Positions 49,651 through 62,830 are shown, counted from the stretch's first letter. The stretch is DNA of 64,000 nucleotides from Datnioides undecimradiatus (GCA_008933995.1 WARS01000012.1:8355501-8419500), one strand, 5' to 3'. The notes: generated by a model not told the origin, from the letters alone. Numbers and translations: made by a program.

Positions 49651-52474
49651 TTGCAATGGACTCTCAAAAATCAGTATGGGTGTTCAATGTCTGATTAAAT
49701 TTTATCCTGTGCCATCTCCTGCACAGATGGATTTTTGTGCTGTCTCTCTTTTACACGGCATTTGTTGTCCTGCTGCCAAACTGTCATGTCATATTAAATT
49801 AAACCTTCCCAGAGGAGAGACTCACAGTGATTGTGAAAATATATGAAGGTGAGTTTTAGGCCACAATGATGCGTCTCTGTAATGAACGTTTGCTTATTAA
49901 GTAAAGTTCAGGTTTACAGAATCACAGGAAATCAGAGCATTCACACAACTCTTCAGGCTACTGCCTTCAGGACAGAGTTGTTCCTCAAGTGGGAAAGCAT
50001 ATGAAACTGAACCCTGCTCTGCTTTACAGCATAAGCGTAAGAGATATTAGACTGGTTATGGATGTCAAAATCATTCAAAGGTTACTTATATAAGTGTGCC
50101 AAGGAAATCTGTCTATTCACTGACAGCGATTTCATCAAGGACTTAGTTGCCCCTCTCACTCTCAGCTCAGATATCATGATCCCTCTTATTGAGATGATGC
50201 ATTGGCGCTGTCTTGTTTTTGAGCTCGGATGCACAATCCATACAGCCAGGATGTAAAACATGCATGCATGTCCTTATGAACACGCATTGCATCCTTCACA
50301 CGTTTCCTTCCCTCACTCTGTGTCTCATACACATCCACACATACACACACGGGCAGGCAGCCATGGGAGGAGGGAATGCGAGGAATGCTCCAAACCCCGG
50401 GCTGGTGTTCTGACTCGTCCCAGACTTCATGCCGTCACCGCCGGGGTCTGTGGCCAGACCTCCCTGTGCCAGACCCACTGGCTCCAACACCCGCCCAGGC
50501 CAGCCGAGCTGCAGCTCGCGACCCATAATTAACCAGCAAGCCGCACTGCAGCGCACATCCCTTCCCCCCTCCCCACACTACTGCAGGGGCCCCTTGGAAA
50601 CTCAGAGAGAATATACAGCTTCATACTGCAGCATGTAGATGAGGATACCCTGGAAGACTCTGAAGGAGGAGGAATCGATGATGTATATATGTGTATTAAC
50701 AGCATTATGTGTCATTTGCTTTCAAGCCTCATGAATTCACTGGTTGCAATTTAGCATGAGATATTCAATGCATAATTATAGCCAGTAAGACACTCTTGGC
50801 AAAGTTCAAAGTTGCTAAAGCTAAATGGTTTTCTGAAGCATTTATGAACTTGAAGCAAGAGAAAACAAGAGTGTAGCGCCGTTTGATAAAGGAGAGGTAA
50901 GTGTCTGTGTGTGTATCTTTGTGCGTATTAGAAATAATGCCAGGGTACCTGTAATTCTTCCAGACTGGCATAATTATGGTTGAGACGTCTAGGAGGAACA
51001 CTTTTGGAGTAAGCAGTGATCATCTTCATTCTTTTAAAGGCTGCTCTCTTGTTCAGGCAGGAAAGACCTTTATTCAGGGTGAGGTTTCTTCAGATCAGCC
51101 AGAGGGTCTTATTCAGGAATCTTATGCCAGCCAAATTTGGTATGCATGAGCATTAAGTGTTGAACTGTGACAGAAGAGCACAGGGTGTGATTTATCACAT
51201 TCTTTTGCCAGACTCAAACTATTTCTGAACAGACACAGAGGATTTCGAGAAGCAGCGACATAGCTCCATCATGTGCTAGACACAAAATCAGAACACTCCA
51301 TCCATGCCCCCTCTTCCCTGTCAGAGAAGCCTCCTTCCCGCTGATGTGGGGTCATGGCTTGTAAATTTAACAGGGCTTCCTCGAGGAATACCTCATCCTT
51401 TGAAAGAGAAACAGGAAAATTACATGGTGGACAGCCCACTTGGTTTTTCACCCCCTTTCTTGCACTGTAATTTGCTTCTAGAGCGGGTCGGCCTAAAATA
51501 ACCTTAACCTAATATTCACAACATAAGGAGACTTTGAGAAATGCTGGAGGTCTCCCCTTGGGTGGCAGTGGACCATTCTCAGCCCGTAGGCGTGTAAGAG
51601 TTTGTTTACTTGCTTACCTCTCTTAGATACATCAAGAGGAGGTAGGCAAGGTGCTCATTTTCGCTGCTGTACTTGAGACAGCTTCTGACAAGCCTATAGA
51701 CACATTTATCTGCTTGACTGATTTTCCCAATTTTCAATCCATTGATTCATGTTTGCATTTTGCAAGCGAGATGTAGTTATCACTAAAATACTGTGAATAT
51801 ACAATAGATCATCTGCGTGTCAGTGAATGGGACCATAGCCCTGTTTCAGCATTATTCCCTGCGTCTACAGAGCTCGACCAGGAAACCACTAAACCCAATT
51901 GATGGGCACCAAAAGAGAAATGCCCATGATCTCACTTGAACCAAAGTTTCCTACAGGCAGGTTTCTCATTAATCTGAGGCTCCGCTCTTCTCCATATCCT
52001 CATCGTATTTCCATGATCAGCAACCATGACGCCCCAGATGTTTATACAGGCAAGGTTAGAAAAGGATTGGTTGAATCTCAGCTCCGGTATGCACTCTGTA
52101 GATACATTATCCATAAATCTGACAGTGATTTATGATATGTGATTCATGAAATATGAGTTTGCTGTTTTACTGCGGGGCAAAACCTATAGTATTTGACAAG
52201 AGAGTCAAAGATGGAGGTGTTATTTGCACTTTTGATGCTAATTGTTTTATTGGCTGCAGGTTATAATCAAAGTGTAAAGTGGTAATTCTGAGGATAGTGA
52301 TTTTTAATAAAGCATTTAATACACATGCAATTTGTACGCCAGGATACAGGCCTTTAGACATGAATATACAGCTTGCGTTTCCTCATAAAAGCACTTGCAT
52401 TCACATACACACGCACACTTACCCCGCCAGTCCCCCCTCAACCCCCAAGACTCACACACACCACACCACAGGCA

Positions 52475-52475
<1 letters not shown>
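49651..52475. other. gene-free stretch
   Basis: No supported exon. Bases 50420-50560 are GC-richer without a recognisable protein. An imperfect hairpin of about 16 base pairs lies at 51609-51650, with a 9-base loop, one G-T pair and one bulge. Confidence 0.35.

Positions 52476-52518
<43 letters not shown>
52476..52518. repeat. (CA)n microsatellite
   Basis: An uninterrupted CA run of about 21 units, preceded by degenerate CA/CCACA sequence from 52452. Confidence 0.95.
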
Positions 52519-52520
<2 letters not shown>

Positions 52521-53464
52521 GTTCTCATATGGAATATCGTGGGTGGCGCTGGACCGGTAGAGGATTCTGTAAATAGCTCGGGAGCAACCCCTCCATTTGA
52601 GCGACCCAAATTTCCTTTTCTGAGGTCGACTGCCTGGGCTGGAAGTGCTGTGCAGCAAGCCTTCAGTCGCCACGGGAGACCACAAGGGCCACGCTGACAG
52701 CACTTCACAGGGACCACGGCATGGCAGGGGTGACCAGATGGCCCTCCACACACATCACATTGGCACACCGAGCCTCCTTGTGCGTGCGTATACCAAATGC
52801 ACCGGTGCATTCTGCCATGCATTCATGCACCTCCGTGTCTACATAAGTACACATGAATGTGTAGGTTGGTGCACATTTGATGAAACACACTCCCCATGTA
52901 TTTTTATGGTTACAAGAAGGTAAATGCAGATCACACATCACGCATGCATTTGCAAGAAATGTGCAACTGTATTCTATCTCAGACACTGTCAAGACGAGAG
53001 GCAGTGGGCGGGAGGATGGGAGGATGTGTGGTGCGTGCTTGTGTGTTTGGTTTGTATCTGTGTGTGTAGGAGGCGATTAGTTTGCTTTACTGTTTGACTT
53101 TAAGTATTTGTGACATTGGTTTGTAATATATATGTGTGTGTTTACTGGGAGGGTAAAACTCCATGGACCAGATGATGGAAAAACATTGAAATGGAAGAGG
53201 TCTTTACCACCACTACCACATATCAGTTCAATTTCACAGCTGGGCTTTTACAGTGCAGGTATACTGTACATTGGTTAAGTTGTAACACAGCCATTTACAG
53301 TTAGTGGACTGATTTGAGGGTTTGAATTACTGACACTTAAAACTCAAGTGGCTTCCAACAGCTTCAAAATGTCTTTATTTACTCAGAGATTTTGACAGCT
53401 GATGTTTAAACTGAGTGTGGTGCTGAAAGGGTAACAAATTGGTTCAAAACCATTAAGTAATAAG
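52519..53464. other. gene-free stretch with degenerate CA/GT content
   Basis: No exon is recognised. Many scattered CACA/TGTG words lie at 52740-53070. Confidence 0.35.
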
Positions 53465-53960
53465 AAATAAATAGTTTGACAATATGGGAAATAAGGTTGA
53501 GCCCTGTCTCTTTGAGTGTTAGGAGAGAAGATTGATAGCACTTTCATACATATATGAATGTATATGTATGTGATGCTACAATCAGCAGCCAATTAGCTTA
53601 GCTTAGCACAAAGCCTGGAAACAAGTGGGAACAGCTAGCCAGCTAACTCTTAAAACAAAATAAATAAAAATAAAATAAAATGCACCTACCGGCCGCCCTT
53701 AAGCTCAGAGCTAATACATGTATGTTATGTCTGGTTTCTTTGATCCAACAAATGCAAGGTATGTTAATATTACCTGTTGTTAAGCTACCACTCGGAGCTG
53801 CTGTCTCCAGTCTTTATGCTAAGCTAACAGGCTGCTGGCTGTAACTGCAAAGTAAACATACAGATGTGAGGGTGCTACCAAGCTTCTCACACTTTTTGCA
53901 CAAATGCAAAAAGCAGCATTTCCGACTACGTCCAATGGTTATTTGAAGAATTATTTTCAA
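53465..53960. mobile_element. near-complete foldback repeat (non-autonomous DNA element type)
   Basis: Two inverted arms are visible within the element. The left arm (about 53521-53632) reads GAGAAGATTGATAGCAC, then CTACAATCAGCAGCCAATTAG, then TTAGCACAAAGCCTGGAAAC. The right arm (about 53788-53890), read on the other strand, gives GAGAAGCTTGGTAGCAC, then TTACAGCCAGCAGCCTGTTAG, then TTAGCATAAAGACTGGAGAC. The outer flanks (TAGTTTGACAATATGGGAAAT at the left) resemble the ends of the family as I recall it. It encodes no protein and belongs to a short palindromic family abundant in percomorph fish. Confidence 0.75.
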
Positions 53961-54519
53961 AATAAAATATTGTCATTTTTAAAAAATGAATGTATTGTCC
54001 AATGACATATACCAATGACACTTTAAGCAACTTTTAGAGGTTTGAATGTCTTACGAAGGGCACATCAGCAGTGTATTTCTTTTTCCCAAGATTTTTGCGA
54101 GTGCTTTGTGGATTTGAACCAGGGAAGTTCCAATCCCACTTGACAAATATCACATTAAACTGTGGTAGTTTGCCTGAGAAAATGATACAAACATACAGAC
54201 ATAGCATTTTACCATGTACATTTCCAGGGCATTAAAATCAGACCTGAATGCGCAGAATTTCAGAAATATGCTCTACATGCAGTGATAGCACTGACAACAT
54301 TTATACTAGTTGGTGTTTCCAGGTAATTTGAAGCCATAACTATGCCTCGGCAGTGCCAATAAACAGTTAAAGGGCTGTTCTCAGGGGTTATTACTCCATA
54401 TCAGGCACAATATCTCTGCCAGAAAACACAAAGCACTTACTAGAAACTCAAATGAACTATGAGAAACAGTAAAACACGAGGTTTTGGGCAGCAAAGGTAG
54501 TAAAAACAACAGTGACTAC
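53961..54519. other. gene-free stretch
   Basis: No feature is recognised. Confidence 0.35.
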
Positions 54520-54725
54520 CCCGTGTTTCTCCTTCAAAGGCCTTTTGTTTGTAGTGGAGGGACTGAATGTTGCCATTCACGTCGGCCATTTTTACCCGCG
54601 ACAATATTTTATAAGCCCTTCAGAGAGGACCTTTTGCTTCCTTTTCCTGTGGTTTGGCCAAGGCTGAGCTGTCGGGAGAGGGGAACAGCCAAACCCAAAT
54701 GTAGATGCTCAACTTGGCAGGCTCT
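54520..54725. promoter_or_regulatory. candidate regulatory block
   Basis: A complex, CpG-containing block (GCCATTCACGTCGGCC, TTACCCGCGACAATATTTTATAAGCC) contrasting with T-rich DNA to the right. Weak to moderate candidate. Confidence 0.3.
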
Positions 54726-55502
54726 CCACGGAGTGTCCTGACCAGACAAAAGCAGGGAGAGAAATACAGCCATTTATTTATATTCGCTGTGGTTTTGCGT
54801 GTTGCGTTCTAGACTTCCAGACCCCGGGTGGATATTCTGTCTGAGGACGAAGACAGATGGATGGCTTTCCATTGACATACTTAAAGGAACCTTCAGGATT
54901 AATGTCAGATCCATATGTGTTAATCGAGTGTGAGGTTTTGATGTGTGGTCCAACCCATCCCCCCTTCTTTTTTCTTTTTTTTCACTTTTTTTTCACTTTT
55001 TTAAACAAAATGCTGTAGGTCTATCTTTCAGAACAGGTTATAGTTGAAGACAGACTATCCTCCTGTAAATACTGGACATTTTGTATGATGGTCTGTAATG
55101 ACAGCGGCAGGGAAAGCATGAAATTTGAGCACTGTCAGAATCACCAGCTTAGCCTCTTTTTCTATGGGGGATGACCTCACCACTGTCAGCCAAGGTATGG
55201 AACCAATTTAGAGGAGCTCCCCTGAATTGCTTGTGTGTTCAGATTTGTCAAACTCCACTACATCTGGGCCCTCCTCCGCCTGGTGTACTCGACTATTGGG
55301 AAGACTGTGTGTATGTGAGAGGAGTAAGGATTGGGGGTTATAACAAAAACTGAAAATTCCTCCAAAAGAAACTGTCCTCTAGCCCGCGTGACTCACACCT
55401 ACGTCCTGTCTGTATGTGGGAGAGCCCATAAATGAGTCAACCAAAGCTATTTCTATATAGGCTTAGATGTTGGGAATGGAGAGAGGAGGGGGGCTATATA
55501 TG

Positions 55503-55504
<2 letters not shown>
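54726..55504. other. gene-free stretch with T-rich tandem
   Basis: A T-rich stretch at 54964-55003 contains two TTTTTTTTCAC units. No exon is recognised. Confidence 0.35.

Positions 55505-55552
<48 letters not shown>
55505..55552. repeat. (CA)n microsatellite
   Basis: An uninterrupted CA run of 24 units. Confidence 0.95.
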
Positions 55553-55554
<2 letters not shown>

Positions 55555-56432
55555 GGCTGTGGCTAGCTAGACCTCTCTGGTCGGGAGCCCGTGCCAAGAG
55601 CAAGCCGAACAGTGGAACACTGGGAGTCTTGTGCCTGATTTTGGAGCCACTGGCTCTCTCCCGACCTTGCTTCAAAATACACTGCGGCTTCGAGGAACAG
55701 CACTCTCAGCAGTAGGGAGGCCAGGCATGGAAAATTTAGACGCAACAAGAAAGACAGAGGGGGGAAAAAGAAAAAGGAGGCAGGCGAAATTTATGTGCTC
55801 ATTCACATTTGCGGCGGCGAACGTTTTCTTAATGCTTTTAACACACTTACTGTACAGGAAAGAGTTCTCAGAGAAAATGTCAAATCTGAAAGTGAAAGAA
55901 AAAAGTGCACAGTAACAGCAGTTTGTGACTCCAAACAATAGCAGGATTGCATGTTGCAATGTGATGACAAGTTACACAACCAGACGATTGAAAATGTCAT
56001 GTAGTATGGAAACATTTTTGGCTTTTTTTTTTCTTTTTTTTTTGCACACAATATTTTACTTTAAAATCAAGTCGTTCAGTTATAAGCTCGGATTATGAAT
56101 ACACAAAGCAGAGAATCATACGGCTTTCCGTTCGGAAAAAGATTTATATAGTTGCCTCTTTGTTAATGTGTTTGTATAACTCACGTGTTACTGTGTAAGC
56201 CTGCTGATCCAGCAATTGTAAGCATGACACAGACTAGTTGCTCTGACATCTCACCTGACACCAGAGGCATAATAACACCTTGTCTTGCTAATAGTGTGTG
56301 TTATTGCTGCTGTACCCTGTAATCTCTTCCCTTTCTGACGCTGGTAATGACTTGAAATATCAAACTGGCCTGCAGTGATACAATCCATACAAACACATGC
56401 AGACACAAATAGTATGTCATACAGTGACATAA
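55553..56432. other. gene-free stretch
   Basis: No supported exon. Bases 55770-55880 (GCGAAATTTATGTGC, GCGGCGGCGAACG) form a small regulatory-looking patch. Confidence 0.3.
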
Positions 56433-56483
56433 ACACACACATGCACAGACACACACACACACACACACGCACACACACACACA
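56433..56483. repeat. interrupted (CA)n microsatellite
   Basis: CA units broken by ATG, AGA and CG interruptions. Confidence 0.9.
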
Positions 56484-57434
56484 GCTTTCAGTGAGCTCAC
56501 CTGAGCTAGAAAAGGCAACTTACCCTTTTGTTTTTATCGTCAGGTTATTTGCCTGCAACTGATCCCATGCTGTCTGTGTTGATCTGAAAGTAGAAGCGCA
56601 AGACTCAACCAACCCATGCACTAATTTAGGAAAACATAAAAAGTGGTTTGGTCTCTTTTTTGAATTGCATCTTGTGTCTCTACTTTGGAAAAAAAAAGCT
56701 GCCTAAAAAGCCCCGGTCTCTGTTTTAGAGCTTTACAATGTGGAACTGATTGCCTTCAAAGTATGCAGGTGAGACAAGTCAGCCACATAAGAACAAGCAG
56801 GTACAGTTGAAGTGCCATCAGACGCCCATATCAAAGTCAGTGGAAACTTTTTTTTTTTTTTGGTGGAGGCTTCGACTTTCCTTTCATCGTTTTATTTGCA
56901 CGACTGGGAGAATTCACTGTGAGCGTCTTGTGTTTTCTCTGTGCGCCAAACAAAGCCAAAGACTAGACCCCATACGTTCAACGGAGCATGGGAGGATGTT
57001 TGATCATCTCTGTGTGGGCCCCATCCTGTCTGCCTCAGTGGTAATCCCACTGCTCTGATACACAAATTAGTACACAAGGCCAGCATACCTCCAGAGGAAA
57101 TATAAACAGTTAAATACCTGACAGGCCGGCCCACGTTTCCAGATATTTCATTAAGGTGTAAGTTGTATTGCTAGTTCTTTGTTGAGTGTTTGTAAGTGAT
57201 AGTTATTTTAGTGGCCTATGATGAGTATATATATATATATTTATATTTGGATATGCAACTGATATTGTTTGGGAAAATTACTGCTGCTTTTCATTCTCAG
57301 GTGAGAGGGTGAGTTATGCCTGAGGATCTCATCTCAAACATATTTTGTCTGCTACTCACTCACAGTTTACTCCTCAACACACCTCAACACACCTCATCAC
57401 ACTTCAACACCGAGTGAGTTATGATGCACAGGCA
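56484..57434. other. gene-free stretch
   Basis: No exon is recognised. A short TA tract lies near 57225-57240 and an imperfect tandem of CTCAACACAC units at 57372-57410. Confidence 0.35.
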
Positions 57435-58105
57435 CGCCTGTGGGTGAGGGAGACAGGCAAACAGGGAGAGGGAGGAGGGGGGTTGCAGTTGGGGATATTC
57501 ACACAACAGAAACTGGGCCTGGAGAGGGGAGAAGAAGACGAGTGAGTAGAGGGTTGGAAGGTGGGATGGGGAAGAGGAAAAGGGGGAGGGGGGGACATGA
57601 GGAGTGAGTGACTGAGTGAGTGAAGAGCTGAAGGAGGGTAGGAGAGGATGAAGGAAGGGAGGAAGGGGGGGGTTTGCTTCCTGTCGCCATTCCTGCCTGC
57701 CCACATAGACAGCCCGAGAAAGACAGCGAGAAAGAGAATATCTGGGCGGACTGCAGGCCACATGACATTCTCTCTGGGTCCCTTGCCTTTCCTCCACGCC
57801 GAGTGATGTGCTCCCTCCCTCTCTTCCCGTTCCCTCCCCCTCTCCCTCCCTTCCCCTGCCCTTCAAAGCTTCGACATGTCATCTCCCACCACAAAAACAG
57901 AGGTGGGAAGACTCGCTGGCGCTACCGCTGCCTCAGGGTGTCTGGCACTAAAGCTGCCTGCAAATACAGCAGGGAGAGGAGGAGGAGGAGGAGGAGGAGG
58001 AGGAGGGGGAGGGAAGAGACAGAGAGAGAAAGACAGAAGGAGGGAGGGTAGGAGGAAGGAGATAGAGACAGAAAACTCAAAAGAGAGACGCAGGGAGAAG
58101 CAGCG
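57435..58105. repeat. alternating polypurine and polypyrimidine blocks
   Basis: Bases 57440-57675 are strongly purine-rich on + with many G runs. Bases 57780-57870 are pyrimidine-rich. Bases 57960-58100 are purine-rich again, with a GAG microsatellite at 57976-58006. Long open frames here on both strands give low-complexity Pro/Ser/Leu or Arg/Gly products and are artefacts of the composition. Confidence 0.85.
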
Positions 58106-58944
58106 AGCAGGACGGTGTGTATTAAACAGGGCTCGTAAAGCCCTGGGCATCAAAGTGTGTGTGTGTGCTGTTATTAAGGTGGAGATGAGGCCTGTCTATT
58201 TTTTAAAGTGACACTGCTGCAACCGCACTGTCTGCCTCTCATGTCTCTGTCTCACACACGGCAGCAGCTGACTGAAGTTTAAGAAGAGGGATTGAGGGAG
58301 AAAATGTCAAACTCTTGAGGGGAGGGAGGGGGGGCTACGCACAGTTCTAGCTGTGTGGCCTGTCCCACCATCAGAACCACAAAAACACAATGATGCCCAT
58401 AAAGGCCTGAACAAATGGGATGCATTGTACTGGGCTTTATGTAAAAATGTATGTAAACCACAGGCCCATAATTGAACGTATCTTCTGTGATTCAGATGTA
58501 ATTTTCTCCAGGACACCGTACTGTTTCCTGTGACTCTAAGTACATACCATGGACAGCCGTTCCCTGCGAATAAACGATTCCAGGCCAACTGTTTGCAGCA
58601 CGGATACCACGAAAATTTGCAGATTGATTTAAGGAGCAATTATGCACTTGGCTTTTGAACCTCTGAGGCTTCGGGAATGAATTGGTGATTGGCTCTGCAA
58701 CAAAGTAAGCACATCTCACCGAACGAGGCCTTGCCATAGGCTGAGAGTGTTGAAGAAGCCGCAAGAGCCCAGCAAACAAGGACATCAGTAACTTGGGGGG
58801 GGGGGGCTTGGTTGTGGGTCTCTGGAGACTGGTGGGTTCTGAACTAAGAACCAACAGATGAGAACTGTAATGAGGGTGGGAAAAACAACCAACAATGAGA
58901 CAGAGGGATCTAACATACTGATGACCCAATTTTAGAAGAATTGA
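58106..58944. other. gene-free stretch
   Basis: No supported exon. A run of 12 G lies at 58795-58806. Confidence 0.35.
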
Positions 58945-59040
58945 GATTTAGAAGATACCACTTCTTATGTGTGTGTAGTGAATGCTAAGTTAGACTAAGT
59001 TGACTGACACAGGGGGAAACAGCTAGCCCGGCTCGCCACC
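58945..59040. mobile_element. decayed fragment of the foldback repeat
   Basis: GAAGATACCACTTC, then ATGCTAAGTTAGACTAAG, then CACAGGGGGAAACAGCTAGCC follow in the order of the left half of the element at 53465. The match is weaker than in the other two copies, so this is probably an old fragment. Confidence 0.5.
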
Positions 59041-59578
59041 AGAGAGCAAATTTCCCCTGAGCATCGAAAAGGTCAACTGATGCAACACTTTGATGCTTGT
59101 GAATTTCCTGCGAGCAATAGAATACCACAATAATTACGTAACCACCCAGTGGTGACAAAATAATGATAGCACAAGTAGCTAACATAACCTGTAATTTAAC
59201 TTTCAGTTATGGTACTAATATGCAAATATGATACGGAAGGAGGTCATGACACAGTTTAATACAGTTCAAGAATTGCCAAGATGCCAGAACAGTAGCCAGG
59301 GAAACGGTGATATTACAGTTAAACATCTCCTCACATTCATGAGGTCACAGTGAAAACTGAAAACCCCCTCGTAGCGATTGTGTGACTTCAAAGTCAAGAA
59401 TCAGCTGCTTCTAACACGGGCCTTTCAAAGAATTGGTGTGTGTGTGCTGTCTGCTGCCTGTGTTTGAGGAAGCTTCAGTGAACACCTGACATCACCTCCA
59501 AAAAAGCGTGACCACTGCGATAAGATATTCACACAACATGCCGATGTTGTGCCGAGTGTACAGGTGGAGGGGTGTGGG
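59041..59578. other. gene-free stretch
   Basis: No feature is recognised. Confidence 0.35.
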
Positions 59579-59606
59579 TGTGTGTCTGTGTGTGTGTGTG
59601 TGTGTG
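59579..59606. repeat. (GT)n microsatellite
   Basis: A GT tract with one C interruption. Confidence 0.85.
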
Positions 59607-61679
59607 AGGTGCATTTGTTATCTAAGAGTGATCGTATCAGCTCATCAGTGGAGTTGGTGCGGCCCTGCGTGGCCTTGCGTGCTGAGCTGTAAAAGCACAA
59701 AATTCAGATCCCATGCTCCTCTAGGTCTACGACTGGTGCGACCAATCCCATGACCCCAGCCTGTCTCACCCTTTTAGACACATTGAGCCAGAATCACCAC
59801 AGTACCAGCCCTGAAGCCCCCAGTCTGAGCATGCAAAGGCAGACAGTGGTATTTCATTCTCAGAGAGCCTTGAAGAGCAAAATGTACGCCTCCTTAGAGA
59901 AACCACACTAAAGTGCCACAGGGCACCAAACGAGAAAAACAACTCCTTGAACAAGAGAGTTCGGAGGCATCTAGGCTAACTGCAACAGTGAAAACTCCTA
60001 TGATAATTTATAGTTGCATGCACACTAGGTTGTTCCACCTCCCATTGTATGAATGGAACCTCCAGTGTCTGATCTATTCTGGTGTGTGATAGTTTAACGT
60101 GAAAACGATTTATCTCTTCTTGCTGGGTGTGACACGGGAATAAATAAATTGTGATCTGTTTTAAGGCAGCACAGTATCTCATTAAAAGAGTGTATATCTA
60201 TCATTTTTACTTACAGATGCACCTTTCCTCACGCCTGTAGCATGTTCAGAGGTTGAGCTGTGGATTAGCAGTGTAGCATGCTGTCCTAGTGACGTTATTG
60301 TGACAACAATTTGGAAGCTTTATTTCTCACTTAACTTCAAAAGTGTTTTTTATGGTTATGTTCAATGTGGTCTGAGCAGATGTCATGACACAAAGTCACA
60401 GAGTTTTTCTTGATTTATGCAAAACTGGCATTTTGCTCCAACATGGTTTTCATCTTTTAATAATTTAATACAGTGAGAACTGTGTGCAACAACAAATATC
60501 CACATTTCTTTTGTGGTGGTAAGGATATTGCATGCTGGCACTTTTAAAATAATTTGAAAACTCACAAATGAATCATAAAAATCAAAGACAAATCATAATA
60601 TGCGTCACATTTCTCCGACCACGGCAGGACTCTAACATTCTTATGTTTTTTTTTTGTTTTTTTATTTGTATTTTTTTGGATATGTCAGCCAAACATACAG
60701 ACAATAAATACATCATTGGGACTTTAAAGTCTTCTTAAAATATCTCCACTGAGGTGGAGGAAACATGGCTTTGAGGCAGTTGCACTGTAGGTTGGAGTGC
60801 TGTCATTTCATCTGTTTGACAACACTGCCCCCTGATGGATTAAGTTTATTTTGACAAGTATATTTATTTTAATATACTTACAATATCAAAGTACAAGGGA
60901 TACTAATTTACTATTTAAAGTACCTCTCCACTTAACGCAGTGTATTTCCAACTGTTTGAACTGCTCTACAGAATAATGTATGTGCAGCACTGTCTGCAGT
61001 GTTGTTTTTATGCTTATCTTCTGTATCAGACACTAATTATTATTAGCAATAAGCATTTTCATGAGTCTTAAAACATGTCTGGTGGAGATCTTTAAGATGT
61101 TGCATGATTATTTATTCACATACCCTTCGTCTCTTTTCTTTACTTGACTGAGCAGCTCCAGTCAAGCCCACTTAGTCTTATGAATGGACTCATTTGTCAG
61201 TCTTAAGATGTTCAGATTGTGCACGGGGACAGCAGGTCTAACAGTCGGCCTTAGAGCTGCTCTGTCAGGCTAAGAGGTGATGATATCAGCTGTTTGGTCT
61301 GAACTCACCACAGTGGAACATCTGTGGGGTTTGACTCATCTGATACACGGTATCTGTCAACATGAGATTAGGGCCCTCAGCTCTTGACAATGAGGCATCT
61401 TGGCTGGTTATGTCAGCGTGTAGCGCCACCTTGTGTCATTTATCAGCACACACCTGTAGCTTTTCTTAGGTTCAGGAATAAGACTATTTGTAAGTAAAGG
61501 CAGTCAGACCAGTAAACTGACAATATCGTGGCATCTACTAAAAGCCATATGAACACAGTTATTCCCATGAATTGAAAAAGATGATGTTTTTTATTACTTG
61601 AGACCACAAATAAATTCTGCACAGATACTGTAGGCTGTATCTGTCATGTACAATTTCCATGCCTGAGGATGATCAGTGT
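59607..61679. other. 2 kb gene-free stretch
   Basis: No exon or repeat family is recognised. Bases 60400-60700 and 60840-61130 are AT-rich. Confidence 0.35.
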
Positions 61680-61870
61680 AATACAACAGGCTGCATTTCA
61701 TTAACAGAGGCAATAGTCCCAGTCGCATTAGTGCGACGAGTCAAGCCAGGGAGTGTAACCGAATTAAAAGGCTGTAAATCAATAAAAGATGTTTGGAGAC
61801 TATTGTTAAATCTCTGACATGAAGCAGACAGAGGGGGATTCCCTCAAAAATACTGAATTCTCCATCTGAA
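61680..61870. promoter_or_regulatory. candidate regulatory block
   Basis: A complex block with CATTAACAG, GTCGCATTAGTGCGACGAG and GTAACCGAATTAAAAGGC words. The string GTCGCATTAGTGCGAC contains inverted GTCGCA arms around TTAG. Moderate candidate. Confidence 0.3.
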
Positions 61871-62299
61871 TTAGAGGGGCAGTCCAGCTACTGAGTATTG
61901 CTCTGTATTGAACAGTTAGATGACTGTAGTAGAGAAGCTATTCAGACTTTTAGTACTGATGTGGGACACTCTGGATCCATCTATTATATGCCCAGTGCTT
62001 AAAAAGTCCCCATCCACAGTTTGAAATGCAGGCTTAATGTTAAATATAGCACATCTTTTGGGAAGCTCTGGGAGCTCGAGGGTTAAGATGTCAACCACAT
62101 TGTCCATAGTTTGTGTTTGGTTGGGGAACTTTGCTGAATGTTAACCCCAATCTCTCTATTATAAGCTATCCAGCATAGAAAGTGTCAACCAATGCACACT
62201 CCAGAAGATGCACGAAAAATGATTATTCTGAAACTTTGAGTTTTTACAAGAGATCAGATTATTCTGATAATCACACATCCCATGGTGCAACTGTAAGAC
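61871..62299. other. gene-free stretch
   Basis: No feature is recognised. Confidence 0.35.
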
Positions 62300-62830
62300 G
62301 GTGATCCACAGCAATCAAGGTGACATATTTCTTATTTATCATATCAGAATCATAGCTCTCCACAGAGGACTCAGTGACGCCGTGACGTGATTACTTTTGT
62401 GAAGCATCACTTAAAATGTCAATTAAGATTGAGAATTCAACAGAAAAACACTTGGTCACATATTTGACGGCGAAATGGAATCGGAGGTTAACATCAGACT
62501 CAACACCCGCAGTGAATCACCGGCAGTGAGCTGTGCAAATCCTGAAATGGCCTGCCCAAAGCGCTCCCCTGCGTCACACGGAGACACAGTGTTCTGTCAT
62601 TACGCGGAGCTCTTTGTGACTGGACCATTTCATATGCAGATGCTGTGCCTCTGATTTCTTTTGATACAGCACTCCATGTTAGCTGTGGGTTAGACTATGC
62701 GCACACGAGGGCTGTTCAGGTGTAATTGCCTTTCAGGCCTAATTGTCCCGGGCTTTTCTTGCGTTTAGAAGCACCTGTGCACAGATCAAAGCATTTGATG
62801 TGTGTGTCAGCTTTGTTTCAAGTGGGCGTC
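62300..62830. promoter_or_regulatory. candidate enhancer or distal promoter region of the right-edge gene
   Basis: Complex sequence with GTGACGTGATTAC (CRE-like, near 62390), GTCAATTAAG near 62418, CAGGTGTAATTGCC near 62718 and GCCTAATTGTCCCGG near 62737. It lies 1-1.5 kb before the TATA box at 63817 and could serve that gene or the dlx pair. Confidence 0.35.

Noticed and set aside
52316-52822. 168-codon - strand frame at the CA microsatellite
   Set aside because: The core is a Cys-Val repeat from the CA tract, with no recognisable protein around it.
57384-58211. Several open frames of 95-160 codons on both strands
   Set aside because: Their Pro/Ser/Leu or Arg/Gly-rich products come directly from the polypurine/polypyrimidine composition.
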